Shown: positions 17,811-28,531, counted from the first letter of the stretch. The stretch: DNA of 64,000 nt from Bacteroides sp. (GCA_014802045.1 JAAVDA010000017.1:10583-74582), one strand, 5' to 3'. Numbers and translations are program-made. The notes: a model not told the origin generated them from the letters alone.

Positions 17811-19415
17811 ATGAACAAGACATTTATATCAGCTGCCCTGCTGGCCACACTGTCGCTATCTGTCACCGCGCAGAGCGCGCTCGATGCCTATAGCCTCTCC
17901 CAGTCCGGACTCAGAGGCACTGCACGCTTCATGTCTATGGGAGGAGCCTTCACCGCCCTCGGCGGAGATCTTTCCACCCTCAATCAGAATCCCGGCGGTA
18001 TAGGAGTGTATCGTTCGAGCGAGATTGGCGCCACCCTCGACATCAATGCCCAGAGTGTGAAGTCGCAAGACATGAACCAGAGCATCACACGCAACCAGAC
18101 AAAAGTCAACTGCAACAACTTCGGCTACATCGGTGCGGTATATACCGGAAGCGATGTGATGCCCTACTTCAACTGGGGCGCATCCTACAGCCGTGTGAGT
18201 AGCTTTGATCGCGCCTATAAAGGTCGCATAGGCTCCATGAACGGCTCTCTCTCAAATTATATAGCCGGCTACACCACCGCCGAGATGTGGAATTCCGATG
18301 ACCTTACAGGATATGGTTCGGACTATAATCCTTATTTCGACTCCGATGCTCCGTGGATGAGTATTCTTGCCTATAACGGCTATCTTATCAATCCAGTAGG
18401 GTCAAGCCAGACTTCATACAATGGACTTTGGCAGAACGGCACCACCGGCGAAGCTGCTTTCGACGTGGTTGAGAAGGGCCATGTGGATGAATATTCTATC
18501 AACTTCGGTGGCAATGTGATGAACACCTTGTTCTGGGGCATGGGATTCGGCATCACAGATGTCAACTACACCTCTTCAGTCTACTATGAAGAAGACCTCC
18601 AGAACGCCCGTATACCTCTTTCCGACAATGGCGGACTGACCACCGGAGCCGGCGGATTCGGTCTCGACAGCTGGAAGCGTATCAGCGGCACCGGATTCAA
18701 TTTCAAGTTCGGTGTTATTGTCAAGCCTATCAATGAGCTCCGCATCGGTGTGGCTGTCCACACCCCCACCTACTATAACCTCCGTCAGGAAGGATGGGCA
18801 CAGATAGACTATGGCTACGGCACATCTATCTCCGGCGTGACTCAGACCAACGACGGTTATACCGACTATTTCGAGTGGAAGCTCCGCACCCCGATGCGTC
18901 TCACTGCCGGTGTGGCGGGCGTAATCGGCACAAAAGGAATCCTCAGTGTGGATTATGAATACCGTCCAATGCAGAAGATGAATGTACGCGACCGATATTC
19001 CAATGAATACAAGGATGTGAACGGCGACATAGAGACCTATTATAAGGCTGTCAATATCATACGTGTTGGTGGTGAATACCGCCTGGATCGCAACTGGAGC
19101 CTCAGAGCCGGATATTCAGTGCAGTCTTCTCCCACTACCACCGCCGCCACCGACGGATCTACCAGCGTATATACCTCCGGGCCTGATGACACAGAGACCA
19201 CTCCATCTTATTCTATGGACCGTACCACTCAGTATATCACCTGCGGCATAGGCTATAGATATAAGAATTTCTATGCTGATGCGGCCTACATCCACACCCA
19301 CCGCACAAGCACATTCCATGCCTATACACCAAACTCCTACACCCAGACACCTCCGGCTGTTGACCTCACAGACAACAACAACCGTATTGCTCTCTCTGTA
19401 GGCTTCAAATTCTGA
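17811..19415 (+). CDS. OmpP1/FadL/TodX-like outer membrane protein
   Basis: A 534-residue outer-membrane beta-barrel. The signal peptide (about 1-20, ending VTAQS) is followed by ALDAYSLSQSGLRGTARFMSMGGAFTALGGDLSTLNQNPGGIGVYR, which is the characteristic N-terminal hatch of the FadL-like family in Bacteroidota (only short parts quoted here are diagnostic: FMSMGGAFTALGGD and NPGGIG). The C-terminus ends in Phe (ALSVGFKF), as barrels do. FadL proteins import hydrophobic compounds; homologues here are sometimes called hemin receptors without proof. A hairpin terminator follows at 19439. Confidence 0.82.
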   Translation: MNKTFISAALLATLSLSVTAQSALDAYSLSQSGLRGTARFMSMGGAFTALGGDLSTLNQNPGGIGVYRSSEIGATLDINAQSVKSQDMNQSITRNQTKVNCNNFGYIGAVYTGSDVMPYFNWGASYSRVSSFDRAYKGRIGSMNGSLSNYIAGYTTAEMWNSDDLTGYGSDYNPYFDSDAPWMSILAYNGYLINPVGSSQTSYNGLWQNGTTGEAAFDVVEKGHVDEYSINFGGNVMNTLFWGMGFGITDVNYTSSVYYEEDLQNARIPLSDNGGLTTGAGGFGLDSWKRISGTGFNFKFGVIVKPINELRIGVAVHTPTYYNLRQEGWAQIDYGYGTSISGVTQTNDGYTDYFEWKLRTPMRLTAGVAGVIGTKGILSVDYEYRPMQKMNVRDRYSNEYKDVNGDIETYYKAVNIIRVGGEYRLDRNWSLRAGYSVQSSPTTTAATDGSTSVYTSGPDDTETTPSYSMDRTTQYITCGIGYRYKNFYADAAYIHTHRTSTFHAYTPNSYTQTPPAVDLTDNNNRIALSVGFKF

Positions 19416-19438
19416 AACACTCACACGCTTTATAACTC

Positions 19439-19468
19439 AACGGTCTGCCTGCAGGGCAGGCCGTTTTA
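19439..19468 (+). terminator. Terminator after the FadL-like gene
   Basis: Stem AACGGTCTGCC / GGCAGGCCGTT (19439-19449 with 19455-19465, one G:T pair) with a 5-base loop, followed by TTAATTTT. Confidence 0.8.
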
Positions 19469-19486
19469 ATTTTACATGAAATAGTT

Positions 19487-19525
19487 GTGGGGCTCCTTGC
19501 ATACGGTTAATGCAAGGAGCCCCAC
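19487..19525 (-). terminator. Terminator after PFOR (possibly bidirectional)
   Basis: Perfect 16-bp stem GTGGGGCTCCTTGCAT / ATGCAAGGAGCCCCAC (19487-19502 with 19510-19525) and a 7-base loop, placed between two convergent genes. Confidence 0.75.
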
Positions 19526-19542
19526 CCATCTTATTTTTCTGC

Positions 19543-22500
19543 CTACAATTTACTCTGCTTATGCAGATTGTCGAGAATCCTACTGCAATCCTTCTGCAAT
19601 TCAGGTTGCAGGATGGCAGCCTCTGTGGCATCGGTCATATTGAGGTCGGCATAGCGGTCTTCGTTCATCACATATTCCTGCACAGTCCGCACAGGCTCCG
19701 GATTTGCAAATTCAGGAGATGCCGTCAGCTTCGAACTTCCGTTACTACCGCTATTGTCTGCACCCGGATTCACACTATCGATAGTCAGACCGCTTTTTCC
19801 GAGAGCATACTCTTCGGGGCGGAAACGATAGAGAGGCCAGTAGCCCGACTCTACGGCTCTGCGCTGCTCCACTATCGAGTGTCCCAACCCCGGCTGGATG
19901 CCATGCATCAGACATGGACAGTAGGCTATCACAATCGCCGGTCCGGGATAACGCTCCGCTTCCATAATCGCATCTATGGCCTGCTGATAGTTGGCACCGA
20001 GAGCTATCGAAGCCACATAGACATTCCCATATGTCATCATCATCCGACCAAGCTCTTTCTTGGCCACCCGCTTTCCGTCTGGTGCATATTTGGCCACAGC
20101 ACTGCGGGGAGTAGCCTTTGACATCTGTCCGCCGGTATTTGAATAACACTCAGTGTCCATAACGAGCACCTTTATCGGCTCTCCGGAGGCCAACACATGG
20201 TCGAGCCCTGCAAAACCTATATCATATGCCCATCCGTCGCCACCAATTGCCCACACGGTTTTCTTTGCAAATTGGTCAGCCCCTGCAAGAAGAGCCGAAT
20301 ATGCCTCCGAAAGAGTCTTCACTCCGTCTAGCACTCTCGCGAGTGACCGTCCGGTCTGCTGCGACAGTTCGGGATCATCTTTTGAGGTGTACCATGCCTC
20401 AAGCGCATCCTTTACATATGTAGGGGTAGTTGGATCATCTATAAGCTCTTTCGCCTGACGGGCCACTCTGTTGCGCTGATGCTCTACAGCCACAAGCATT
20501 CCGTAGCCATATTCGCCATTGTCTTCGAAAAGAGAATTCCCCCATGCAGGTCCGCGGTTGCCATCAGTGGTGCAATATGCATTAGAAGGGAAATTAGCTC
20601 CCCATATCGAGCTGCATCCGGTAGCATTTGCGATTATAAGCCGTTCGCCGAACAGTTGGGTGAGAAGTTTCACATAGGGAGTCTCTCCGCAACCGGCACA
20701 TGCACCTGAAAATTCCAAACCGGGCTTATGAAGCTGAGAGCCTCTCACTGTAGGTCGTGGAAGCAATGCCGGTTTTTGCGACACATTCTCCTGCAGCCAC
20801 TCCACAATCGCCGCCTCACGGTCTACCACCTCATTGATAGGTGTCATTGTCAAGGCATGCCCCGGACAGATAATCGAGCACGACGAACAACCAAGGCAAT
20901 CCTCCGGAAAGTTCTGGATATGAAATTTGTATCCCTCCGGCATTCCGTAGGCATCCTTCATCATAAATCCATCAGGCACCTTCTCACTCTCCTCAGGCGA
21001 CAATACAAACGGACGTATGGCGGCGTGAGGACACACAAGCGAACATTCCATACACTCCACACATTTCTGAGCATCCCAAACCGGCACACGGGTTGCTATG
21101 CGTCTGTGTTCGTAGGCAGTCGTTCCCATTGGCATCACACCATCCGGAGCCAACGCCGAAACCGGTATGGAGTCTCCACGACCCTCTATGCAAGGAGTAT
21201 GAATCTCTTTGATAAATCTCTCCACTGCGCTGTCAGGATATGTGATATTACGCGGATGGGTATCTTGCTGATTTGAAGTCCAGCCTTCAATAGAATCATA
21301 ATCAATCTTTTTCAGCGCACTCAGAGCCAAATCCATCGCCTTGAAGTTGCGATTCACCACCGAACCCATTTCATGTCGATAGGTTGTGGCTATCGAATTT
21401 TTGAATTCCGCAAACGCATCATCGAAATCCACGAGCTTGCTCACCGCAAGCCATACAGTGTCCATTATAGTGTTGATGCGTGGGCCCAGTCCACACTGAG
21501 CTCCAATAGAATCAGCATCTATATTATAGAGCGTAATGTGCTTTTCGGCTATCGCACGGCGCATTTCAAGAGGGAGTTTCGTTGATAGCTGGGTGGCGCT
21601 CCAAGGAGAGTTGAGCACAAAAACGCCCCCCTCACGGAGCTTGCCGACCATATCAAAGCGGTTCACATATGAGGTCTTATGACACCCTACATAGTCGGCA
21701 TTACTGATTCCATATGCCGATGTGACCGGTGCATGACCTATGCGCAACTGAGATATTGTGTAGCCTCCAGACTTCTTAGCCGAATAGTCGAAATAAGCCT
21801 GAGCATATAGCCCAGGGGTATTGCCGAGCAGAGAAGCAAGCATCTTGGTGCCTCCTACGCTTCCGTCGTTGCCTATGCCATAGAAGATAGTCTGATAGGT
21901 AGACTGCGCCACTTTAGTCTCCACATCATCATCCACATCGAGCGACAAGTGTGTCACATCGTCATTTATCCCGACAGTAAACGGATTTTTAGGCGTATCG
22001 TTAGCCATCTCGTCGAATACAGCCTTGACTATCGACGGATTAAATTCCTTGCTTGAGAGTCCATAGCGTCCTCCTATCACTCTCACATTCTTCCTGTCGG
22101 AATTATAAAGAGCCGTCATCACATCCTGACACAATGGCTCGTGCTGCGCACCTGGTTCTTTTGTGCGGTCAAGCACGGCAACTGTGGCTACTGTAGGAGG
22201 GAGCGCTGCCAGAAATTCTTTTGCCGGGAAAGGACGATACAGACGCACAGTTATCACACCTGTCTTATATCCTTTCTCCGAGTTGAGATATCGGGATGTC
22301 TCGGCCGCAACCTCAGCGGCCGACCCTATGATCACAATCACCCTGTCGGCATCAGGAGCTCCGGAGTAGTCCACCAGGTGATATTGCCGTCCTGTCACGG
22401 ATGCTATTTTATCCATAGCCCTCTGCACTATTTCCGGGAAAGCATCATAATAACGGTTGGCAGCCTCACGGTTCTGGAAATAGACATCGGGGTTCTGAGC

Positions 22501-23148
22501 CGAACCGCGCAGGTCGGGATGCTCAGAATTCATTGAACGGTGTCTGAAAGCCTCAACCTTCTCCCAGTCTACGAGCGGCCGAAGCGACTCATAGTCTATC
22601 ATCTCTATAGTGTCGAGCTCCGACGATGTGCGCCATCCGTCAAAGAAGTGCAACACCGGAAGCGAACCCTCTATAGCCGCCAGATGAGCCACCGCTCCAA
22701 GATCCATCGTCTCCTGAACAGAAGCCGATGAAAGCATTGCAAACCCTGTGGCACGACACGCCATCACATCCTGATGATCGCCGAAGATCGACAGAGCATG
22801 AGTGGCAAGCGACCTACACCCCACATGAAACACCACCGGAAGCAGTTCTCCGGCTATCTTATACATGTTGGGAATCATCAGCATAAGTCCTTGTGAGGCT
22901 GTAAAGGTGGTAGACAATGCTCCCGCAGCAGCCGCTCCATGCACAGCACCGGCCGCTCCAAGCTCGCTCTCCATTTCGCGCACTTCAAGAGGCTGACCCA
23001 TAAGATTGAGCCGACCCTCAAGACCCCATCTCAGCGCTATGTCACCCATAGCGGCAATGGGAGTTATCGGATAAACCGTGGCAACATCGCTCAAGGCAAA
23101 AGCTACGTGTGCCGCCGCCGTACATCCGTCAATAATCTGTTTCTTCAT
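19543..23148 (-). CDS. nifJ: Pyruvate:ferredoxin (flavodoxin) oxidoreductase
   Basis: A 1201-residue homodimeric PFOR that oxidises pyruvate to acetyl-CoA and CO2 and reduces ferredoxin, the main anaerobic pyruvate route in Bacteroidales. All domains of the long single-chain form are present: N-terminal pyrimidine-binding region, transketolase-like domain II, an inserted ferredoxin domain with two 4Fe-4S motifs (CVECMECSLVCP and CLGCSSCSIICP, near residues 690-760), and the C-terminal TPP-binding part (CAGCGETPY, GDGWAYDIG). The start at 23148 gives MKKQIIDGCTAAAHVAFALSD, a standard N-terminus in this family. A terminator follows. Confidence 0.95.
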   Translation of the reverse strand: MKKQIIDGCTAAAHVAFALSDVATVYPITPIAAMGDIALRWGLEGRLNLMGQPLEVREMESELGAAGAVHGAAAAGALSTTFTASQGLMLMIPNMYKIAGELLPVVFHVGCRSLATHALSIFGDHQDVMACRATGFAMLSSASVQETMDLGAVAHLAAIEGSLPVLHFFDGWRTSSELDTIEMIDYESLRPLVDWEKVEAFRHRSMNSEHPDLRGSAQNPDVYFQNREAANRYYDAFPEIVQRAMDKIASVTGRQYHLVDYSGAPDADRVIVIIGSAAEVAAETSRYLNSEKGYKTGVITVRLYRPFPAKEFLAALPPTVATVAVLDRTKEPGAQHEPLCQDVMTALYNSDRKNVRVIGGRYGLSSKEFNPSIVKAVFDEMANDTPKNPFTVGINDDVTHLSLDVDDDVETKVAQSTYQTIFYGIGNDGSVGGTKMLASLLGNTPGLYAQAYFDYSAKKSGGYTISQLRIGHAPVTSAYGISNADYVGCHKTSYVNRFDMVGKLREGGVFVLNSPWSATQLSTKLPLEMRRAIAEKHITLYNIDADSIGAQCGLGPRINTIMDTVWLAVSKLVDFDDAFAEFKNSIATTYRHEMGSVVNRNFKAMDLALSALKKIDYDSIEGWTSNQQDTHPRNITYPDSAVERFIKEIHTPCIEGRGDSIPVSALAPDGVMPMGTTAYEHRRIATRVPVWDAQKCVECMECSLVCPHAAIRPFVLSPEESEKVPDGFMMKDAYGMPEGYKFHIQNFPEDCLGCSSCSIICPGHALTMTPINEVVDREAAIVEWLQENVSQKPALLPRPTVRGSQLHKPGLEFSGACAGCGETPYVKLLTQLFGERLIIANATGCSSIWGANFPSNAYCTTDGNRGPAWGNSLFEDNGEYGYGMLVAVEHQRNRVARQAKELIDDPTTPTYVKDALEAWYTSKDDPELSQQTGRSLARVLDGVKTLSEAYSALLAGADQFAKKTVWAIGGDGWAYDIGFAGLDHVLASGEPIKVLVMDTECYSNTGGQMSKATPRSAVAKYAPDGKRVAKKELGRMMMTYGNVYVASIALGANYQQAIDAIMEAERYPGPAIVIAYCPCLMHGIQPGLGHSIVEQRRAVESGYWPLYRFRPEEYALGKSGLTIDSVNPGADNSGSNGSSKLTASPEFANPEPVRTVQEYVMNEDRYADLNMTDATEAAILQPELQKDCSRILDNLHKQSKL

Positions 23149-23390
23149 CAGTTAGGGGGATATAGTGATTATAATGATTTATAACGTGTCCCGCTGCATA
23201 AAAGTTTTTTAGACCCAGTTCCCCAATATTTGTTAACGCTGAGGAACGGGGTCTAAGTCTCAACACTCCAAAAATCTGAAATCTCCCACAAAAGTCTCCC
23301 CACAAAAGCCATTATCACATATTTTTATGCCCTCCTGAGGGCAACGTGTGGGGAATTATTTGTAATTTTGCTGTTCAAATATAATTAAAG
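23149..23390. other. Intergenic region with two hairpins between PFOR and aminotransferase genes
   Basis: This 242-base gap holds divergent promoters. A hairpin with a 12-base stem (one mismatch) spans 23211-23254 (AGACCCAGTTCC / GGAACGGGGTCT). Nearer the aminotransferase, GCCCTC / GAGGGC (about 23328-23341) lies inside an outer TCCCCACA / TGTGGGGA pair. Neither is followed by a T-run, so they do not look like terminators. TAATTTTG at 23363-23370 is a -7 match for the aminotransferase gene. Confidence 0.45.
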
Positions 23391-24599
23391 ATGCCAACAA
23401 CGTCACATCGCGGACAAGTAATGCCCGCATCCCCTATACGCAAACTCGTCCCTCTGGCCAATCAGGCAAAGGCAAGAGGAGTAAAAGTTTATCATCTGAA
23501 TATCGGACAGCCTGATCTCCCTACACCTCAGGAGGGTCTTGACGCACTGAAACATATAGACCGAAAAGTGCTCGAATACAGCCCGTCGGAAGGGCTGCTC
23601 TCGCTACGCCGCAAACTCGCCGACTATTACCACCAGTATAATATCGACGTTGATGTAGACGATATTATTGTGACCACCGGCGGCTCTGAGGCTGTGCTGT
23701 TTGCCTTTATGGCATGCCTTGACACGGGCGACGAGATAATTGTGCCTGAACCGGCTTATGCCAACTACATGGCGTTTGCCATTTCAGCCGGAGCCAAGAT
23801 TGTCACCATACCATCGTCGATTGACGAAGGATTTGCGCTTCCTCCTGTAGAAAAATTTGAAGAGCTGATCACACCTCGCACCAAGGGTATCCTCATATGC
23901 AACCCCAACAATCCCACCGGCTATCTCTATACACGCCGCGAGATGGAGCAGATACGCGACATTGTGAAGCGCCATGACCTCTTCCTGTTCTCCGACGAAG
24001 TTTATCGTGAATTCTGCTACACCGGTGCTCCCTATATCTCAGCCTTCCATCTTCCAGGCATTGAGGAGCAGGTGGTGCTTATCGACTCTGTGTCAAAACG
24101 CTACAGCGAGTGCGGAATACGTATCGGAGCTATCATCACCAAACACAAGGAACTGAAAGCCAATGTGATGAAATTTTGTCAGGCTCGTCTTAGCCCGCCA
24201 TTGCTCGGTCAGATTGTGGCTGAAGCATCTATCGATGCCGACCGCGACTATCTGCTCATGACCTACAATGAATATGTGGAGCGACGCAAGTTTCTGATTG
24301 ATGGTATCAACCGTATTCCGGGATGTTACTCCCCCATTCCTATGGGAGCTTTCTACACCGTGGTCAGTCTTCCGGTTGACGATGCCGACAAGTTCTGCGA
24401 ATGGTGTCTACGTGAGTTTGAATATGAAGGTGCCACAGTTTTCATGGCTCCGGCATCCGGCTTCTACACTACCCCCGGCATGGGACGCAACGAAGTGAGA
24501 ATGGCCTACGTGCTTAATAAGGAAGACCTCGGTCACGCTCTCAAAGTGCTTGCCATGGCTCTCAAGGCTTACCCCGGACGAACACCGGCCGCCGGCTGA
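23391..24599 (+). CDS. PLP-dependent aminotransferase, class I/II
   Basis: A 402-residue fold-type I aminotransferase of the aspartate aminotransferase superfamily. NIGQPDLPTP near residue 38, NPNNPTGY (about 172-179), SDEVYREF and the PLP lysine in SVSKRYSECG (Lys236) are all present, as is a C-terminal RMAY arginine. The substrate is not determined; aspartate, alanine or aromatic amino acids are possible. It is followed after 3 bases by the LolC/E-like permease gene, so the two are probably co-transcribed. Confidence 0.88.
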   Translation: MPTTSHRGQVMPASPIRKLVPLANQAKARGVKVYHLNIGQPDLPTPQEGLDALKHIDRKVLEYSPSEGLLSLRRKLADYYHQYNIDVDVDDIIVTTGGSEAVLFAFMACLDTGDEIIVPEPAYANYMAFAISAGAKIVTIPSSIDEGFALPPVEKFEELITPRTKGILICNPNNPTGYLYTRREMEQIRDIVKRHDLFLFSDEVYREFCYTGAPYISAFHLPGIEEQVVLIDSVSKRYSECGIRIGAIITKHKELKANVMKFCQARLSPPLLGQIVAEASIDADRDYLLMTYNEYVERRKFLIDGINRIPGCYSPIPMGAFYTVVSLPVDDADKFCEWCLREFEYEGATVFMAPASGFYTTPGMGRNEVRMAYVLNKEDLGHALKVLAMALKAYPGRTPAAG

Positions 24600-24602
24600 C
24601 CG

Positions 24603-25874
24603 ATGGCCATCTCTGCCAAGCATCATATCCCGGTTGAATGGTTTCTTGCCCGGAGGCTTCGGATGAAACCCGCCGGTGGCAGTGCTTCGCCTGGCGTCAT
24701 TGTAGCCGTGGCGGGGATAGCCTTGTCCTTTATCGTAATGCTTGCATCCATAGCGATTGTGACCGGTTTCAAGCGTGAAATCACCCGGCGGGTAATAGGT
24801 TTCGAGCAGCAGATCACGATTTCACCAGATGCAAGTTATGGTCCTGAAAGAGTGAACGGAGGCCTACGTCTCACCGATTCTTTATCGAGCGTTATCACCT
24901 CTGTGGTGCCATCGGCCGAACTGGCGCTCGTTCTCGACCAGCCTGCAGTGCTCAAGACCGACTCCGATTTTCAGGGCATAGTCTTGCGCGGCTACTCTTC
25001 AGGAGCCGCCGATTCGGCTTTCATAGCCTCGAATCTAATAGAAGGTTCTATGCTTTCTGCTATAGATTCTGTCAATCCGCTTGTCATCTCCTCGCAGACC
25101 GCATCCGCTCTGCAGATTGGAATGGGCCACCGTCTTTATGCCCACTTTTTCGTGGGCGACAATCTGCTCACCCGACGCCTCACTGTGACCGGAATCTACG
25201 ACACTCATTTCTCTGAATATGACCGCATCAGGGCTTTCACATCTCTCCCTCTCCTCCAGAACCTGAACAAGGTGGACTCTCTCACCGGCACTGCGGTAGC
25301 AATCAACGGTCTTCGGCCCGAGGAAATAGAAGATGCCACAATCGACCTCCGGGTTGCGCTCTCCGAATATGGCACATCTCTCCCCACCCCTGAGTTTTTC
25401 AGGATTGACAATGTGTATGCCACAGGTGCATTATATTTCAACTGGCTTGAACTCCTCGACACCAATGTGATTGTGATTCTAATCCTCATGGCATGTGTGT
25501 CGGGATTCACTCTCATCTCAAGCCTACTGATAATAATTCTTGAGCGTGTCCGCACCATCGGACTCCTTAAAGCCCTTGGTGCCACAGACATGCTTATCAG
25601 ACGCGTGTTTATCCTCATGGCAGGCAGAATTGTCGGCCTCGGACTCATCGTCGGCAATATTGTTGGATTGACAGTGCTCCTTCTCCAGCAGTCTCTCCAC
25701 ATCATCCCTCTCGACCCCGAATCCTACTATCTCAACTTTGTGCCGGTCCACCTCACGCTTCCGCTCGTAATTATGCTCAACGTGGCCGTGGCACTAATCT
25801 CTTTCCTTCTGCTCATTCTTCCGTCTCACATGATTTCAACCCTTTCTCCATCCGAAACTATGAGATATGAATGA
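24603..25874 (+). CDS. ABC transporter permease of the LolC/LolE (FtsX-like) family
   Basis: A 423-residue inner-membrane permease with one N-terminal transmembrane helix (about 30-55), a large periplasmic domain, and three C-terminal helices, the MacB/FtsX-like topology. FLARRLRMKPAGGSASPG near the start and GFKREI match LolE-type proteins, which extract lipoproteins for transfer to the outer membrane. No LolD ATPase gene is adjacent; it should be encoded elsewhere. In Bacteroidota a single LolC/E homologue commonly stands alone like this. Confidence 0.82.
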   Translation: MAISAKHHIPVEWFLARRLRMKPAGGSASPGVIVAVAGIALSFIVMLASIAIVTGFKREITRRVIGFEQQITISPDASYGPERVNGGLRLTDSLSSVITSVVPSAELALVLDQPAVLKTDSDFQGIVLRGYSSGAADSAFIASNLIEGSMLSAIDSVNPLVISSQTASALQIGMGHRLYAHFFVGDNLLTRRLTVTGIYDTHFSEYDRIRAFTSLPLLQNLNKVDSLTGTAVAINGLRPEEIEDATIDLRVALSEYGTSLPTPEFFRIDNVYATGALYFNWLELLDTNVIVILILMACVSGFTLISSLLIIILERVRTIGLLKALGATDMLIRRVFILMAGRIVGLGLIVGNIVGLTVLLLQQSLHIIPLDPESYYLNFVPVHLTLPLVIMLNVAVALISFLLLILPSHMISTLSPSETMRYE

Positions 25875-25947
25875 TTCACCGACCTTTTTGGCATACTATT
25901 TGTTAGATATATTGTAAAATCATAAATTCATCCCGACTTATCCCAAT

Positions 25948-26307
25948 ATGACAGGAAAAGCTGACATTGTGAAATTAGTGACAGAAAGCATTCAAGACCG
26001 CAAAGGACGTCACATCACCCATATCGATCTCTCAGACATCGAATCGGCCGCCGCATCCAACTTCATCATCTGCGAAGGCACATCAACCATGCAGGTTTCA
26101 GCTATAGCCGACAACGTTCGCGAGCATCTGCTTGAAGAGGCCGGCATAAAGCCCTATAACTATGACGGATATCAGAATTCCCAGTGGATTGTGATAGACT
26201 ACGGCGATACGCTTGTCCATGTGTTTATTCCCGAGATGCGCGAGCGCTATAACCTGGAGGAGCTCTGGAGCGATGCGCCCCTCACAGAGATACCTGATCT
26301 TGACTGA
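25948..26307 (+). CDS. rsfS: Ribosomal silencing factor RsfS
   Basis: A 119-residue RsfS/Iojap/YbeB protein that binds uL14 on the large ribosomal subunit and blocks subunit joining when nutrients are scarce. The family core is clear: IESAAASNFIICEGTSTMQVSAIADNV-type region near residues 31-57 and WIVIDYGDTLVHVF near 87-100. The ftsH gene begins 31 bases after the stop; rsfS-ftsH is a conserved pair in Bacteroidales. Confidence 0.93.
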   Translation: MTGKADIVKLVTESIQDRKGRHITHIDLSDIESAAASNFIICEGTSTMQVSAIADNVREHLLEEAGIKPYNYDGYQNSQWIVIDYGDTLVHVFIPEMRERYNLEELWSDAPLTEIPDLD

Positions 26308-26338
26308 CCAACTTTAATCCCCCACTTTTTTTCAAAAA

Positions 26339-28456
26339 ATGCAACAACCCAACAAGCCTAAGAAACCTCTGATAAGGTTCAACATGTACTGGATGTATGC
26401 CATCGTGATTATCTTTCTCGTGGGCATCCTCTATTTTGACGATAATTCCATGACCCGGGAAGTCTCTTATTCAAAATTCGAGACTTATGTGGCCGATCGT
26501 GGTGTGTCTAAGATTATTGTCTACTCCAATAAGAATGAAGCCGAAGCCTTCCTTACCGACTCGATGGCAAAGGTTGTGTTTCCTAATGTCTACGATTCAA
26601 AATCTGGAGTTACTGCCAAGATACTCACCGATATTCCTTCTGCCGACAAGTTGCAGGACAAGATTGACCAGTGGCAGGAAGAGGGAGTGTTTACCGGTGA
26701 AGTCAAGTTTGAGAAAAGTTCCGATTTCGGAGCCATGCTCTGGACTTTCGGCCCGGTGGTGCTCCTTATTGTATTCTGGTTTGTGATGATGCGCCGTATG
26801 TCTGGCAAAGATGGCGGCGGCCCGGGCGGAGTGTTTAATGTAGGCAAATCAAAAGCTAAGATATTCGATAAAGATGGTCCGGTTCAGGTCACCTTCAAAG
26901 ACGTGGCCGGACTCTCCGAGGCAAAGACCGAGATAGAGGAGATTGTTGAATTCCTTAAGAATCCGCAGCGCTACACCAATCTTGGCGGAAAGATACCCAA
27001 GGGAGCCCTCCTTGTGGGCCCTCCCGGAACCGGTAAGACCCTCCTTGCCAAAGCTGTGGCCGGCGAAGCCAATGTTCCCTTCTTCTCCATGTCGGGTTCA
27101 GACTTCGTTGAGATGTTTGTTGGTGTGGGAGCATCCCGAGTGCGCGACCTCTTCCGTCAGGCCAAGGAGAAAGCACCCTGCATAGTATTCATCGACGAGA
27201 TTGATGCTGTGGGCAGAGCGCGCGGACGCAATCCGAATATGGGCGCCAACGATGAGCGCGAAAACACCCTCAACCAGCTCCTCACAGAGATGGATGGCTT
27301 CGGCACAAACAGCGGTGTCATAATCCTCGCTGCCACCAACCGTGCCGATATTCTCGATAAGGCTCTTCTGCGTGCCGGCCGTTTCGACCGCCAGATTTAT
27401 GTGGATCTCCCCGACCTCAACGACCGTGTGGCTATTTTCAATGTGCATCTACGCAAAATCAAGACCGACGATAGCGTCGACGTAGAACTCCTTGCCCGCC
27501 AGACACCGGGATTTTCCGGTGCTGATATAGCCAATGTGTGCAACGAAGCTGCTCTAATCGCCGCCCGTCACAACAAGCCCACTGTTGGCCGTCAGGACTT
27601 CATCGATGCCGTAGACCGTATAATCGGCGGACTTGAGAAACGCTCGAAAATAACCACCGACGAAGAGAAGCGCTCCATAGCCATTCATGAGGCCGGCCAC
27701 GCCACAATCTCATGGCATCTCAGATATGCCAACCCACTTATAAAAGTCACCATCGTGCCGCGTGGCAAGGCTCTCGGAGCCGCATGGTATCTCCCCGAAG
27801 AGCGCCAGATCACCCCCTCGCAGGCTATTCTCGATGAAATGTGCTCCACCCTCGGCGGACGTGCCGCTGAAGAGCTATTCCTCGGCCGCATATCCACCGG
27901 TGCCGCCAACGACCTTGAGCGTGTGACCAAGCAAGCTTATGCAATGGTGGTCTACTATGGTATGAGCGACAAACTTCCCAACCTCTGCTATTACGACTCT
28001 ACCGGTCAGGACTACGGTTTCTCAAAACCATATAGCGACGAGCGTGCCCGACTCATCGACGAAGAAGTGTCGCGCATCATCAATGAGCAATACGAACGCG
28101 CTAAGCAAATCCTCCGTGAGCATGCCGAAGGTCACGCCGAGCTGGCACAGACCCTCATCACCCGCGAGGTTATCTTCACGGAAGATGTTGAAAAAATCTT
28201 CGGCAAACGCCCCTGGGCATCGCGCACCGAAGAGATTCTTGCAGCAAAAGAGGCTGCGGCGCCAAAATCTATCGAGATAGAGGCTCAAGATGTAACTCCG
28301 GTGGCTGAAGCCGATGACAAATCTTCTTCCGGCTCTGATGCCGGCGAAACTGAGACTGAATCAAAGGGCAGTCCTTCACAGGAATCACCAATACTCCCAC
28401 CCCCTTTCAAAGGTCTGCCACCGGCCGATTCTACCGACAAAACCGACGAAAAATAA
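26339..28456 (+). CDS. ftsH: ATP-dependent zinc metalloprotease FtsH
   Basis: A 705-residue membrane-anchored AAA+ protease that degrades misassembled membrane proteins and short-lived regulators. Two transmembrane helices (about 18-36 and 137-158) flank a periplasmic domain. The AAA module has Walker A GPPGTGKT (about 227-234), Walker [11 protein letters not shown] and an arginine-finger RAGRFDR. The zinc site HEAGH is at 450-454. The C-terminal tail is long, acidic and Pro-rich. A palindromic terminator follows directly. Confidence 0.97.
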   Translation: MQQPNKPKKPLIRFNMYWMYAIVIIFLVGILYFDDNSMTREVSYSKFETYVADRGVSKIIVYSNKNEAEAFLTDSMAKVVFPNVYDSKSGVTAKILTDIPSADKLQDKIDQWQEEGVFTGEVKFEKSSDFGAMLWTFGPVVLLIVFWFVMMRRMSGKDGGGPGGVFNVGKSKAKIFDKDGPVQVTFKDVAGLSEAKTEIEEIVEFLKNPQRYTNLGGKIPKGALLVGPPGTGKTLLAKAVAGEANVPFFSMSGSDFVEMFVGVGASRVRDLFRQAKEKAPCIVFIDEIDAVGRARGRNPNMGANDERENTLNQLLTEMDGFGTNSGVIILAATNRADILDKALLRAGRFDRQIYVDLPDLNDRVAIFNVHLRKIKTDDSVDVELLARQTPGFSGADIANVCNEAALIAARHNKPTVGRQDFIDAVDRIIGGLEKRSKITTDEEKRSIAIHEAGHATISWHLRYANPLIKVTIVPRGKALGAAWYLPEERQITPSQAILDEMCSTLGGRAAEELFLGRISTGAANDLERVTKQAYAMVVYYGMSDKLPNLCYYDSTGQDYGFSKPYSDERARLIDEEVSRIINEQYERAKQILREHAEGHAELAQTLITREVIFTEDVEKIFGKRPWASRTEEILAAKEAAAPKSIEIEAQDVTPVAEADDKSSSGSDAGETETESKGSPSQESPILPPPFKGLPPADSTDKTDEK

Positions 28457-28471
28457 TCTTTCCGACAAATA

Positions 28472-28513
28472 TTACATGAAAAAAGCCGATTTTAGTCGGC
28501 TTTTTTCATGTAA
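28472..28513. terminator. Bidirectional palindromic terminator after ftsH
   Basis: A perfect 18-bp inverted repeat (28472-28489 with 28496-28513) around a 6-base loop contains AAAAAAGCCGA / TCGGCTTTTTT, giving a GC stem flanked by an A-run and a T-run. Its right arm ends in the TAA of the next promoter. Confidence 0.85.
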
Positions 28514-28518
28514 CTTTG
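28511..28518 (+). promoter_or_regulatory. -7 promoter element for the Omp85-like barrel gene
   Basis: TAACTTTG overlaps the last three bases of the upstream terminator palindrome, leaving a leader of about 10 bases before the ATG at 28532. Confidence 0.5.
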
Positions 28519-28531
28519 CAGTCTCGAATAT

